Positions 36,108 through 49,200 of a DNA stretch of 64,000 nt are shown here, piece by piece. Made by a program: the position numbers and the translations under genes. Positions within the stretch are counted from its first letter, which is position 1. The number at the start of each line of letters is the position of its first letter. The notes under the pieces are model-generated. The model saw nothing but the letters and a program-made list of their open reading frames with translations. It searched no databases and was not told the DNA's origin. The stretch is taken from positions 248,001-312,000 of the forward strand of contig JAPWGK010000028.1 in the NCBI GenBank assembly GCA_029641185.1, given 5' to 3'. This stretch comes from Pseudofabraea citricarpa (lineage: Eukaryota > Ascomycota > Leotiomycetes > Helotiales > Dermateaceae).

Positions 36108-39100
36108 TAAAACCTATTCTCCTGGCCAGGGTTACATGTCTGCTAATGACCACTTGTCTTGGATTTCCAGTCCTCTGATCGAATGGAATACTGCTTAGCA
36201 ACTTCAAAGCCACCGTAATCCCAGAGTATTAGATCCCGGGTTAGCTTTACGGAGTAAGCTGGCATGGGCTAAGATAGTGTGATTGATGCTCCTTCACCAA
36301 CTACTATGATTCCTCGTCCTCGTAATAGGCGACTCTCTAATTTCTTTATGTCATCCTCTGTGCAGATTGGTTCAAGATGGTAGTAGGACTAAAAGAAGCG
36401 TTGAGTGACGACCGGAGCTCTAACAAAGTCGAAATAATAGCTGAGCCAGATATTATCTAAGCGTTCTATAGGTGGATCCTAGTCAACTGAGGAGATATAG
36501 CCTCGGGGATGACAATCTCTTCAAGTGCGCCTGTTATGACTCTGCGAGTTCAAAATTCACTTTCTTGTTTCTAGTACCCGAGATATTTGCTTTCTCTTTT
36601 TGTAGCGCCAACGTCGCGAAACAATGGCTTTTCAAGACATGGCGTGCCACTTCATGAACCAAGCCTTTCATAGCTCAGCTGATCGGCTTGGTCGTCTTGC
36701 AGTCTTCGCTTTCGGATCTCTGTACTTGTAATTGAAGGCCAAGATGTCGGATTTTCGTACTATTTCTTAAAGCAGCTTCTAAAATTCAGATACCATTTAT
36801 AATGGAGTTGAATTTTCTGAAAGGGGCGAGTGGTACTCCATCTTGGACAGGAGAACTCTCCCCGCGACGAGAAAGTCTGCCTAGAACTCTGGGGAGAAGA
36901 TGATAGTTCATCTGATTGTGATTATTTGCTGAAGCTTGAAAGAAAGTGAGAAGGGAACAGCTCAATCACCTAGCTTAAGGCGTCCTATTATAATACGCAC
37001 ATCAGCATTTGTATCACTGGAAAAATCCAAAACCTGAAGAGAATACTTCTCGTACGACGATTCTATCCTTCTGGTGATATGTAGAATGATGAAAGTACGA
37101 AATTTATTTAGACGGGCATAGTTTGGGACACCTGACCCTCTGAAGATCGCTATGTTTGTATCTCCGCTATAGTGGAGTATTAAAGGGAGCAGTCCACTTT
37201 GAAGAACTTATTCGAGCTACTAGATAGATGCGTCGAGTTCTCTAATGCGGAAAGAATCTGGAGGACTGAGACTCATTTTAAAGTATCCCTTTCAGTAGGT
37301 TCCGCGAGTATACACATCTCTTTGCTAACCTACTTATATCTATCTCGTTGATTTTTGAAATGAGTTCGGAAGTAAAGCTTATAAACTGCGATATATCGGA
37401 GTACTGTTATTATATCAATATTAAGGTCATTACACTAATAATAAGGAACCAGGGACTTGATTTTAGTGAATCATTCGTTTCCAATGTTCTGCGTAGTTGG
37501 AGCCACACTCGATCAAATCTAGATGATGGAAATAATAGCGGGCATTTCACAAGGTTAATGTCGTTCAAAGAATACCAAGTTATAATACCTGAATATAGGC
37601 GACACAGTTTGCTAGTTATCAAGAGGGTAGGCCGACACTGAGTACTTGTCATTTAAATGATGATTACCATAATGAGAACATGGCTAGGTAAATCGTGGTA
37701 AGAAAATGATGTACCTTGTTGAGAGGAGTCCTACTTTCAATCTTCGACTGACTCTCTCTTGCTCTAACCAGGGAAGATACCATGCTTGTTCATGCCCAAG
37801 TTCAGCTACATCACCTAAGCTTGCCAAAATACATATGTCAAGTATCATTTTCCACATAGCGTCGCATCAGTTTTATAGCCTTTTATTTATATCTTCTATA
37901 ATACTTGTAAAAAAACTCATGGTCTACTTGGCTTCACATTTTGGTGAAAGTATCGTTCCTCGTCGCCAATTATCATAACTTTTCTGCAAAGTTCAAATTC
38001 TTGCCATCGGTCTTGTTGAAACCCTGGTATTCCAAAATCGTTAGATTATACTGCTTATTAGTGCCAACATGTATATTTATCTCGTATGCTACTAATAATC
38101 TAGTAGCAGCACGGCACTTTGGATTCAAAGTTATATCCAAGTCCATCTTGCCTTCTCTCTTATGTCGACACATGCTGGATACACCTTTGACAAGAAGAGT
38201 TAGATTCCACATTTTATTCTTTGGTCGACCATGGATGTTGAATCAAGACCATTAAAGGAGCATCACCACAAAAGAATGTGTAGACTTAGGCCAACGTCGA
38301 CTTCCTAAAAATGACCCAAGTATTCTTTCCGCGGTATCGCCTTCCTTTTTTATAAAATATACGTCAGTAGCTTTTATGCTGGTTGAGTGAGCCATATCCG
38401 AATTAATATAGACGAGGTATAAGAGAAGTGCATCAAAGTAGATTTTCATGTCATAAATATGTCACTGCCTCGATCATGAATTCATCAAATCTTTGCGCAG
38501 CTAATATGCCTGTAACTTTCCCATTGTTTTAATTTTACCATTGATTTTGTATTGGCATGCTGCCAGTTGGACCTCGACTCTGGCTTATTTTTTTACTAAA
38601 ATGCCGTGGATCGATTGGGATATTCTCTACGAGAGGCTATATATAGCCGCCTGGCGGTGGGTAACGGCTGCTGCATCCATCCTGGAGTCATGTAGCTACA
38701 TGATGACACTTCGTTCGAGATGATCAAGTAGACATGGTAGCTTAATTTTGAAATTATGTAGCAGGTTAATGATGGTACTTAGTGGCATGGGAGATTCCAA
38801 GGGCGTGTGAGATTTGTAGAATGGCGACGATTTGCAGATTCTAAAGTTCAGAGTAAGTTTTTTAATAAATGTTCTTTTCTTTCGATTTTTGGAGGATAGA
38901 TAAAAGCTAGCAAAGGGATGAAGCTGTTCTTTCATTAGAGATACGAAATCAGTTGCGGTTCATTTGCCGGCCACAATGGTGGGGTAGTGGGTCCAGTTTG
39001 CCGCCGGCAAAAAAGTTGGTGGAAGATAAGTCTATCGACAACAACGATTTCCCAATCCTTGGTATTATTTCACATGAAAAAAAAACAGAGTCATTGAAAT

Positions 39101-39108
39101 CATACAAG

Positions 39109-40252
39109 ATGAGTGAAAAATCACCAAAAGAAGTATTTCAGCCGATTCATCCCTCTATTCGCTCTCGTCTCGACCCCGAATACGTTGCATTCCACGAAGA
39201 ATACCTCCAATACGTTCCGTCCTCCGAAAGTGTCCCATGGGATCCGGTATGTAGATCAGATCCATCCCCATTCGCAACTGCAACTTCCGCACTTCTTGAT
39301 GTGGGTGGGATCAGGGATTTTGATTATGGTGGTAACGAACAAATACGAATATTTACTCCGGCTGGAGAAAAGCCTGGTAATGGGTGGCCGGCCTTGGTAT
39401 GGTTTCACGGTGGAGGTTGGACGATGGGTGGGTTGAGCAGCGAGAATAGTTTCTTGACTCGGCTATGTGCAAATGTAAAGTGCGTTGTGGTATCTGTTAA
39501 TTACCGACATGCACCTGAACATCCATACCCTGCCGCAATTAATGACTGCGTTGATGGCTATAAGTGGATTACTTCGATGGCCGGACAGAAAGAGCTTGAT
39601 ATTGATATTTCCAAGATTGCGCTTGGTGGTCTATCCGCGTAAGTTATTCCTAATCGTGAACAAACAATGACTGATAAAAGTTGCAGTGGTGGTGGTCTGG
39701 CAGCAATTGTTTCACTGAAAACAGCTTTCCTTGCGCTTCAGTCTCCTATCTTTCAACTGCTTCTTTTGCCAGTAATCGATAACACGGCCACTGTTTCAAC
39801 AGTATGGGCATCCAATGCTAATGCACCTTGGCTTACTCCGGCGCGAATGACCTGGTATCGAAACATGTATCTCCCAAATAAAGATGATAGGACAAAATGG
39901 GATGTATCGCCGAATTTTTCTCCTAGGGAGATTCTAGAAAAATCCCCAAAGAGTTGGATTGCAGCCTCGGAACTGGATATCTTGTGCGAAGAAGCAAGAT
40001 TATATAGTGAGAAGTTAAAGGAGGCTGGGATAGATACGACCTTCACTATTTACTCAGGCTCGACGCACTCCTTGTTGATTCTTGATGGTATGTTTTGTAT
40101 CCCTATATTTATGAGGTTATAGGCTAATTCAGCCAGGGTGAGTTATAAATATGTGAATGAAATTATATCTACTAACATGCCATAGCGTACTATTCATTGG
40201 TAGGAAACTGGTAAACGATGCTACAGAAGCTCTATCAAAAGCATTCCATTAG
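39109..40252 (+). CDS. HSL-type alpha/beta hydrolase (esterase/lipase)
   Basis: Exon 1 is 39109-39638; a 48-bp intron (GTAAGT...TTGCAG) splits the nucleophile motif; exon 2 starts at 39687. HGGGW at residues 100-104 is the oxyanion-hole motif of the hormone-sensitive-lipase family. GLSAGG has the catalytic Ser176 (the usual form is GDSAGG). SELDILCEEA supplies the Asp and GSTHSLL the His. It has no signal peptide, so a cytosolic carboxylesterase of small esters is likely. The 3' end is uncertain: reading through stops at 40122, while the downstream frame ending RKLVNDATEALSKAFH at 40252 looks like the true C-terminal helix. Joining them needs an intron of about 90-100 bp ending at CATAG (40185) whose best in-frame donor is weak. 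Confidence 0.8.
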
Positions 40253-41126
40253 TTGTAGACTAGTAAGGTGTTGGTTGTTGCAAGCAATATGTATGTTAAC
40301 TCTTGTTCCCAGTTCACCAATAGGCGGGCTTTCTTATCCCTACAAATAACCTTTGTAGACTTCTGCATAAGGGGAGACTATAATATTTATGCAAGGCGTT
40401 AGAAAATCCATTTCAACAGAATATAATGAAGTGTCCTCGATAACCAGGTTACAATGTGCCAGTAGGGAATAATTGCTTAGTCCTCGAACTTAACCAGCAC
40501 TACCTCTTTGACCATTTCACAAGCTGAGGACTTAACATAACAAGTAATCTATGTTAGTGATATTTTTGATTGGATGGGGAAGATTTTCTGCATGCAAAAT
40601 CACACTAGATAGTAAGCTGAGCGGTTTGCCTCGCCTAATCACCCAACCCCTGCTTAAGGCGTATGCATGACAGGTGGTCAGCTGGAACAAGTGTAGCTAA
40701 ACAGTACAATCTAGCAGGAGCCTTACATGGGCTGTTTAATAGGCTTACTTACATCTGCCTGACGATATCACCTAGTTAATAGCCGATATATGATGACGTA
40801 GCTTCTCATTCCCCAGATCAAGATTGTTAAAGTCAGAATCAAGAATCAAGAATCGTTTCTACATTCTTGCGGTACCAAATGCAAAAGCAAATTCTGCTAC
40901 TCATTATCTTTGTCGTGCGCTCGATTCAAAATTATAGATTGCGACTGGCAATAGCTTCACTTGCTTTGATCACATTTTAGGCGCTTACCGCACGCCGCGA
41001 CAATGTCACATTGATCAACCTCATGGACTTCTAACTTGAATTTAGAGGCATGGTTTCCTGAAAATACCCTGAAAATTTCTGAGTTTGCACCAGAGACCTT
41101 TTAAGCCTTACTACAAAAGACACAAT
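40253..41126. other. Intergenic, no gene seen
   Basis: Terminator region of the hydrolase and promoter of the ankyrin gene. No frame, tRNA-like fold or repeat stands out. Confidence 0.5.
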
Positions 41127-42520
41127 ATGGCATTGAACCAAGAAGATTTCAAGTCCGAAGCTGCTTTCGCAGATTGCGCACAAAGCACAATGAGCGAAAC
41201 AATCCACGACTATCCTATCATGTCTAAGATGGAAGAGCGAGCAGCTGGCGCAGACAATAAATCCTTCTTAAATCCACCGCATAATCACATTAGTAAGTGT
41301 ATTTTTGATCGTTAAAATGAGACCAAGGGACCGTACTAAATGCCTCTTCAGATCCTGCATCACAACGAGGAAACTCGTACCTTCGTAACCTACCACAAAA
41401 AGATCGAGACGAAGCTCTGATCAAGGCTGCACAAGAGGGTCAAACGCGTAGACTAGAATTACTTATCCATGCCGATGCGAATCTAGACCACCAAGACAAG
41501 TTTGGTTGGAGTGCAATCCAATCTGCGGCAGACAAAGGGTTCGTAGAGTGTGTCAAATTACTTATTGACAATGGCGCAGATGTTAATAGCCAGTCTCAAA
41601 TTGGATCCACAGCACTACACGTTGCGTCTGAGCGAGGAGACACTGAAATTGTTGAGCTACTGGTTCAAAACGGCGCCAAGAAAAAGCACTTGTGCACTCC
41701 TCTGCATTCTGCTGTCTCCAAGGGCGACCTAGCAACCATACAGTTCCTTCTTGACGAAGGAGCTCTCGTCAATGAACAATGTTCGATCGGAAGAGCCCCT
41801 CTTCATTCTGCAGCATTATACTGCCCCTCAACAGTAGCCGTGGAAAAACTTCTTGCTAGCGGAGCTGATATCAACCTTCAAAATGCGGTAGGTAGTACTG
41901 CAATCTTGCTAGCAGCATGGAGAGGAAACAAGGAAATCGTCGAATACCTCATCAGCCGAGGCGCAGAAGTAGACATTCCGAACAAGGCCGGCAAAACCGC
42001 ATTCTGCCAGGCATCATGCATAGGCAGCATCGAGACTGTCGAGTTACTCTATAAACAAGGAGCGGATATCAATGTTTGCGATAAACTCAACTACACAGTT
42101 CTTCTTCTAACTAGCATTACGGGAGAACTCGATACGGTGAAATTTCTCGTTTCGCACGGCGCCAACCTCGAAGCCAAAGGCCCATATGGAATAACGCCTT
42201 TGATCGGTGCAGTCATTCAAGGACACCATCGCATTGTGGAATTTCTGTTGCAAAGTGGGGCAGATGTGAATGCAGTGTGTGATGTTGGCTATACGGCTTT
42301 GCACTGGGCTGCGGATAGACGGAATGAATTAGGGATCCCAAGGTTGTTGGTTGAACATGGTGCAAATTTGTCAGTGGGAAAAGGCAAGATAGGGACGCCA
42401 GAGAAAATTGCGAATGTCAAGAAACATGCTCTTGTTGAGGATTTTTTGAAGTCTAGGTTTTGCATTATTCAATCCGAGGAGAAGAAACCCTTGAAGAAAA
42501 GGTGGTGGTCGCGAAAGTAA
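41127..42520 (+). CDS. Ankyrin-repeat protein
   Basis: Exons 41127-41292 and 41352-42520 give 444 residues; the 59-bp intron has GTAAGT and TTCAG ends and keeps the frame. Residues 1-75 are acidic and unstructured. From about residue 80 to 415 there are about ten ankyrin repeats with clear TPLHSA, GADVN, GANLE and TALHWAA signatures. The last 25 residues are basic (KKPLKKRWWSRK), a possible nuclear-localisation or membrane-contact tail. There is no signal peptide, transmembrane segment or catalytic domain. Ankyrin arrays bind other proteins, and the partner is unknown. The first ATG after an in-frame stop was chosen. Confidence 0.88.
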
Positions 42521-43396
42521 TCGATAAATTTTCGAAGGGTGATATTTTAATGGGTCAAAATAAATTGAGCAAACATGTCTGTTTTACTTCTTTGGTAAAA
42601 GAACCATATATTTCCTCAATACATCTCAATATCCTTTTCAAGATAGTGTTTTGTCGACCAATTCTTATGGAGGCCCTAGTCTTTGGTTGATTATAACCCT
42701 CACCTCTTGTCAGTACTACCATATTCTCATAAATAATTCCACCAGTTATAGAGAGACGGGTTTAATATCGCCATCTTCTATTACACCCCGTTGTATCTCC
42801 AATTTCAACACGCATACGCAGTAGATGCTGTTTAAACCGAGTCGGTTGTCACAATATTGGTTTAAAGAGTATGATTGCAGTTTCTGTGGCGTTGTACACG
42901 ACGGGATGAACGCACGTATGCTAAGAAATTATTGCATTAGCGTTGGTTTCGGTCTTTGACGGCCAGTAAAGTTGCCAAAAAGAAAACGTCGCGTAGGAGT
43001 TCCAGAAACCTCTAAGCGAGGAAAACAGAATCTTGGGCATTATTTAAAGACCGATCCACAGGTTTGACTTGGTTTGCTTGCAAATAGGCTAAATAGCTCG
43101 TTTTTGTTTATTCCCTGTTTATGATAGATATTTTTTATTTCATTTTCATTCGAGGAATCATTTCCAACGCATCCTCAGACCCGAGCCTTTGGCCCTTTCA
43201 GGCCACAAGATGAACATGCACCTATGGTTTTGGATTTGTCTTCCTGAAAGGCTACGGACTAATGGATGTTGTGTATGATATTTATTTTTGTTTACAGAAC
43301 TATGAACAATGTCATATTCTTATTTGATAAGTAGGCTCGGCATTGCAGTCCATTGAGTCTGAAGTGCAAGACGATAACATCAACTGCCAACTACTC
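42521..43396. other. Intergenic, probable promoter of the SGNH esterase
   Basis: No gene seen. It contains the GGCTAAA motif listed separately and T-rich stretches. Confidence 0.5.
43087..43093 (+). promoter_or_regulatory. XlnR/Xyr1-type GGCTAAA motif
   Basis: GGCTAAA, about 300 bases before the start codon of the SGNH esterase. This is the reported consensus of the xylanolytic activator XlnR/Xyr1. A 7-mer occurs by chance often enough that one copy is weak evidence. It gains weight from the hemicellulose role of the gene. A related GGCTAAG is at 45238-45244, about 1 kb upstream of the GH115 gene. Confidence 0.3.
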
Positions 43397-44875
43397 ATGA
43401 TGGTCCCTCTTATGAAGAGAACATTACTTTCAGCTCTGATTTTTCTTGCTTTCATCGAAAACTGTGTTCAGGGAAACGAAAGCCGCGGTGCTAATCAATA
43501 TAGTCATTGGGTAGATACCTGGGCTGCTGCTCCTCAACCTGTTACTGGAACAAGCCTTCCACCTGCTCCTTTCGTAAGAACCGCTTAATATCAGTATGAA
43601 ATCATCTACTCAATTATTCTAGAGCACGGGTGGTATTCTTGTCAATGCGACAATTCGTCAAACAGTATATTTGTCTCTAGGTGCAAACCAAATTCGTATC
43701 CGCTTAGCAAATATTTTTGGGAATACAAACCTTGATATAACTGCGGTGACAGTGGCACTTTCGTACAATGGCATCACAGGTTCATCTGTCATCGAAAGGT
43801 CAAGTCTAACAAACGTTACATTCAACGGTACTGCGTCTTGCACAGTTCCAGTCGGTGCTCTACTCATATCGGATCCAATCTCGTTATCAGTGAAATCACA
43901 AACCCCAATTACGATTTCAATATACACAGAGAAAGGCCAACAGACCAGCACATTTACCTCTCATCTCGCGAGTCATACAACTTCTTGGCTTTCGTTAGGC
44001 AACCACGTCGCGTCTGGAAGTTTGAACGACTCCTCGACAATCAGTGTGAGCCGCTGGTAAGAATATTCGATATCAAAACTTCTTTGACATATTTGTAACA
44101 TATCGCAGGTATATTATTAACACCGTTGAAGCATTTTATCCCCCACCGGCCTCTGCATTCGTTGTTATCGGAGATAGTATTACGGATGGAAGTGGAAGTG
44201 CCACAGACAAAAACAACCGGTATTTCCTCATAGCTTGATTTACCTAGTGGTTGTTAACTAACTGCAACAAAACAAAGCTGGCCAAACCTTCTCTTCCGAG
44301 TTATGCAAAACTCATCTTCAACTTCAAACATTGCAGTCATCAATCAAGGGATTGGCGGGAATCGAATACTCAACGACAACACTGGCCCTAGTGTCTTAAA
44401 TCGATTTGATCGAGACGTATTATCTCAGTCTGGGGTAAAATATGCTATGGTTGCGGCAGGTGTCAATGATATCGGCAAAGCTGCAACTAATACAACTAGT
44501 CAATCTATCATTGGCGACCAATTAATTACCGCCTACAAGCAGCTTGTCATACGGGCACATACCTCGCATACTCCAATATTTGCATCTACAATCACACCTT
44601 TCGGCTCAAGCAAAATGTATGGAGATCCGAGCCGTGAGGCAACGAGGCAAAGGGTCAACAACTGGCTACGGACGAATGGCACGTTCGACGCAATCATTGA
44701 CTTTGACAAAATCCTCCGAGATGCTAACAACCTCACCCAGCTCAACCCTTTGTACGATTCTGGCGATGGTTTGCATCCAAATGTAGCTGGATATACAGCA
44801 ATAGCACAGTCTTGGCCGCTGGGTGTATTTAGTTCCGGCGCTGGTGGTTATGGTGATGTTACCGCTGGCAATTGA
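43397..44875 (+). CDS. Secreted SGNH/GDSL esterase, XynE-like
   Basis: Four exons: 43397-43573, 43623-44056, 44109-44219 and 44278-44875, giving 439 residues. All introns are 49-58 bp GT-AG and the frame closes. The signal peptide is about residues 1-26 (KRTLLSALIFLAF core). An N-terminal beta-rich domain (about 30-200) precedes the SGNH domain. GDSITDG has the catalytic Ser227, GVNDIG is block III with the oxyanion Asn, and DGLHPN supplies Asp404 and His407. NQGIGGNR is the block II Gly. This layout matches XynE-like bacterial and fungal esterases, often acetyl esterases acting on xylan or pectin decorations. The substrate is inferred. The neighbour downstream on the same strand is a GH115 alpha-glucuronidase. 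Confidence 0.88.
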
Positions 44876-46272
44876 AGTCTTGAAGAACACATGCTATACT
44901 GCGGCACTTTGAATTCCAAAAACTATTTTGTATTTAATCCATTGTGGAGAGTAGCTATGTAAAAGGCCGAATTGCATAAATCAACTCTCCCACTGTTTCT
45001 CTTCAAATTGAAATTGTGATCAAGAACGATGAGTAGTAAATATTTTGAGAGTGTAGAGGCAGACTAACAAATCTTCCCATTACCGCAGCAGGTGCAGACT
45101 GATCTGGTGACGAATAAAAGAACTATCCAAGAATAAGCAAATGGAAGAATAACCGCACCCCTGTAGATGAAGTTACTCGCTTATTCTCACTTCATGTGTA
45201 AACGGCGTGTGACGGCGGTCTATAGCTGGGCGTGCGGGGCTAAGATGAGCCGTGAGAACAGTATTAATTTAGGCTATTTAGATGACTGCTCTATTTCGGT
45301 TTCCCACCTGTAAGATTCCGCGGGTGTCATTTGAGCTGCCTCGTGCGGTAAGTGACGGCCGATATTTGAATCGGAACGTGCCGAAGCACTTGTCTTCTGC
45401 ATGCGCTGATCTACCCCCCACGTTTCTAGTGCGGGGATTGAAAAGATTAAGGGCAATGCAGGTGCAGCATTTTTAATTTGCGGCGACGATCTCTACACCC
45501 TGATATCAACAGGCTATTTCAATAGTAGTATGTATCCCTTTGGCCGCCAGCGCTAGCAAAGACGGGGTAGGTAAAGTTTTTGTTCATAAGAAATTCGATC
45601 TAATATTAATAGAATAATTGAATATATTTAGTTTTGATTTAATATCGTTGAAATAAAAGGGTATTAATGAATAGCATACGTTTATTAAACTATTTCGTTC
45701 GTAGAAGTTCTTTAAGATGACTAAACATGATATTGAACCTACCAAAGATACTGTCATATTAAGGGTTTTAGAGCTTGAACAAATGTAGGAGCATATAGTC
45801 TTAAGAAAAAAACTTCATAGGGTGTTTTGAGAGAACGTCGTTTGCTCTTAAAACTCCGCTATTAACGTGGTAAAACGTTTTTATATATTATGTTTTGCTG
45901 TAGACATGGCTTTTGTGATAGATGATATAAAACCCAAAAGAGACTAGGGTAATGTTGTGCTAGATTTAAACATAGGTTTAAACATGTGAAGTATGCAAGA
46001 GAGCAAAAGACCTCACCGGCATAAATTTGACTGTCTTAATTTTCAATGCCACTGCTGTATTTAACCGGTGGATGTATGAGTTCGAATTATCCGTGCCATA
46101 TTTTGAGCTGAATGGTTCAGCAATCTATAGCTGTTGATGATACCTGTCCCATGTGACCTGTGTCTCTAGATGATGCCTATATATATCAAAACCCTTCCTA
46201 GGCTGATATCATTTGGACAGCCATAACCAAATATTTTCATTCTCTTCGAAGATTCGGAAAGATTTTATTGCG
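44876..46272. other. Intergenic, promoter of the GH115 gene
   Basis: No gene seen; the only frames are about 60 codons (near 45282-45476) without splicing support. The stretch from about 45.6 to 46.0 kb is AT-rich. A TATA-like ATATATAT lies near 46179-46186, about 90 bases before the start codon. Confidence 0.5.
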
Positions 46273-49200
46273 ATGAAGGTCCTTAAACAAATTATCTACG
46301 GCCTATGTTCGATAGCGTCAGTTACTGCCCTACTCCAACAGACCAACATTCGTTTCACACCCAGCGAGGATTGTTACCAGCTTGGAGGCCAAAACATCAG
46401 CCCCACACTTCGTCTCGATGACAAAGACTGGCCAGGAGTTATTCGTACGGCTAGCGATCTAGCCAAAGATTTCGGAGTGGTTACCAAGAACAATGGTACT
46501 GTTATCCTGACTAACAGTACTCAAGAAATACCGACTGAAGCCATTATTATTGTTGGCACAATCGGGAAGTCCAGTCTCATTGATGGTCTGATCTCAGCAA
46601 AAAAGATAGACGTATCCGGTATTAAAGGAAAGTGGGAGTCTTTTACTACTCTCGTAGTCTCAGATCCTACTCCACAAGTGTCGCGTGCTGTAGTGATCGC
46701 GGGAAGCGATAAGCGAGGGACGATTTATGGACTTTACGACATTTCGGAACAGATCGGAGTCTCTCCATGGTACTGGTGGGCAGATGTTCCTGCTGTGGCA
46801 AGAACTCATGTTTGTTACAAAGACGAGGTGAAAGTCCAAGGACCGCCGTCCGTTAAATACCGTGGCATTTTTCTGAATGATGAGTCTCCAGCACTTTCCG
46901 GATGGGTCCAAAAGAACTATGGCACAACTTCAGATGGGGCTGCAGCGTACAATGTCCAGTTCCATACTAAATTGTTCGAACTTTTATTGCGCCTCCGAGC
47001 AAATTATCTCTGGCCTGCTATGTGGAACAACATGTTCTACATAGATGATGTGAAGAATGGACCTCTAGCCGACATCTATGGTATCGTCATGGGAACCAGC
47101 CACACGGAGCCTATGGCCAGAGCGACAAAGGAGCAAAGCAGGCCCAATCTTCTGGAAGGTGAGTGGGACTGGGTTAACAACAATGCCAACGTCAAAGAAT
47201 TCATGGAAGATGGTGCAACACGCGCAAAGGATTGGGAGACTTTGTGGACTTTGGGCATGAGGGGTCACAATGATGAAGCATCACCGACTCTTGATGCTGC
47301 TAAACTTGAAGAGATAATCAACTTTCAAAAATCTGTGCTGCAAAGCACAATTAATGCCACGGATATTGAGGATATCCCCAAAACCTGGTGCTTGTATAAG
47401 GTTTGCTTCCTTGCTACTTGCCTTGATTATTGAAGACTAATATGGTGGGCAGGAAGTCGGAAGTTACTACCAGGCAGGCTTGAATGTTCCTGATGATGTG
47501 ACACTGCTTTGGACTGACGACAATGTTGGAAATCTACTACGGCTTCCACTGAATAATGAGACCAGCCGAAGTGGCGGAGCAGGTGTTTACTACCACTTCG
47601 ATTACGTCGGTTCACCGCGCAACTACAAATGGATCAACACAATACAACTAACTAAAACCTGGGAGCAAATGTACTTATCCTATGAGAGACAAGCAAAGGA
47701 GATCTGGATAGTCAATGTCGGCGACTTGAAAGGGCTGGTTAGTTTACGAACTCTTTTCAAGACCCACAAACGAAGACCTAACTCAAGTTTTAGGAAATAC
47801 CTGTGAATCACTTTTTTGATATGGCCTACGATATAAATAAACACTCGAGCCCAGACAGTACGGATGCTTGGTTGAAAGCTTGGGCAACTCGAGAGTTTGG
47901 CACAAGAATCGCAGAGTCTACGGCTTCAGTAGTAGCGACGTATGGCAAATTGATTGTGCGACGAAAATATGAACAACTGAGCACCACCCCGTTCGTACTA
48001 AGTACTGTGAATTATGATGAAGCAGAAAGGGTACTTAATGAGTGGGCAGATTTGCTGAACACTGCCCAAAGTTTGTACAACTCTTTGGACGCAGCCACTC
48101 GGACTCCATTCTTCGAGACTGTCCTCCATCCAATTTTGGCGGGAAAGACAGTACAGGAGATTTATATCAAAACAGCTCTTAATACTTTATATGCTGGTCA
48201 GAAACGGACCAGTACTAATGTTATGGCTGCTGGTGTTGTTTCCGCATTTTCTGCCGATGCTTCGATCACTGCTCGCTACCACGGACTAAAGGGTGGTAAA
48301 TGGGATCATATGATGGACCAGAAGCATATTGGGTATACCACTTGGTTCGTTGTCTAATTCTGCCGTAGAAAGACATTTGCTAATTCCATTTTTCCAGGAG
48401 TGACCCACCAGAAAATATTATGCCAAGCGTCACATACGTTTCTAACAGCGGTGTTCCACAGAGTGGTATCATGGGCGTTTCTGTTCAGGGCAGTACTAGA
48501 TCAGTACCCGGGGACTCAGCACTCCCTCTCATACCAGTAAATCCTTATATGGCTCCTTCAGATTTACGCTACTTGGAAATATACACCCGTGCCAATGGAA
48601 CCTTTGATTGGAAGGTCACTCCTAATGTCTCTTACGTATCTGTCTCACCCTCATCAGGCACTCTAAGCGCACCTGGGACATCTGATATACGCGTTAACAT
48701 AAGCGTTAATTGGCAAAATGCTCCCACTGGTCTCAGTAACGTGAGTCTAGCAATATCACGCGCTGGCGGCACTGGAACAACGCTCACTCTTCCCGTAAAC
48801 AAACTTACCGCACCGAGTAACTACAAAGGTTTTATTGAGTCGAATGGTGTTGTCTCTATCGAAGCTGAGCACTACACGTCAAAATCAGCAAACGGCAACG
48901 TAGCATATGCCAAAATCCCCAACTACGGACGTACTCTGTCAGGTCTGCTCCTTATGCCTGTAACGGCTGCCTCGCAAACAATATCTACTGGCCCCAAATT
49001 AAACTACAAGTTCCATACCTTCTCTACGAAGAGTGACGCTAAGGTGACTTTCTACCTGGGCTCCTCACTCAACTCTGATCCTACTCGCCCTCTCAAATAT
49101 GCATTTTCCCTTGATGGAGGCGAGGCTAAAACTGTGCAGCCAGTGCCAACAACAGTGTTGGGTACCAGTCCTTCGGGTTGGACTGATGCTGTGAACAAGA

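Larger units (their letters stand above)
31263..39108. other. 7.8-kb region with no convincing gene
   Basis: The first part (31.3-36.2 kb) is CT/GA-rich and holds GAGAT repeats near 32040-32070, (CA)12 at 32834-32857 and (GA)n at 36087-36107. Frames of up to 201 codons exist (for example 35593-36198 on +, starting only at TTG; 33725-34174 on -) but are repeat-driven, hydrophobic by T-richness, and join nothing by splicing. The second part (36.2-38.9 kb) is more AT-rich and has only frames below about 105 codons. I see no tRNA or known RNA. It may hold long promoters, noncoding transcripts or decayed genes. Confidence 0.5.

Noticed and set aside
35593..36198. 201-codon open frame on the + strand
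   Set aside because: It starts only at TTG, its early part is hydrophobic because the DNA is T-rich, it includes a (GA)n microsatellite read as Arg-Glu repeats, and it has no motif or splice partner.
36240..38950. Possible decayed gene in an AT-richer stretch
   Set aside because: I looked for kinase, hydrolase and HET-like motifs in the frames of up to about 105 codons and found none, so I make no call beyond gene desert.
45282..45476. 64-codon frame upstream of the GH115 gene
   Set aside because: Short, no signal peptide, motif or splice partner, and it overlaps a minus-strand frame of similar length.
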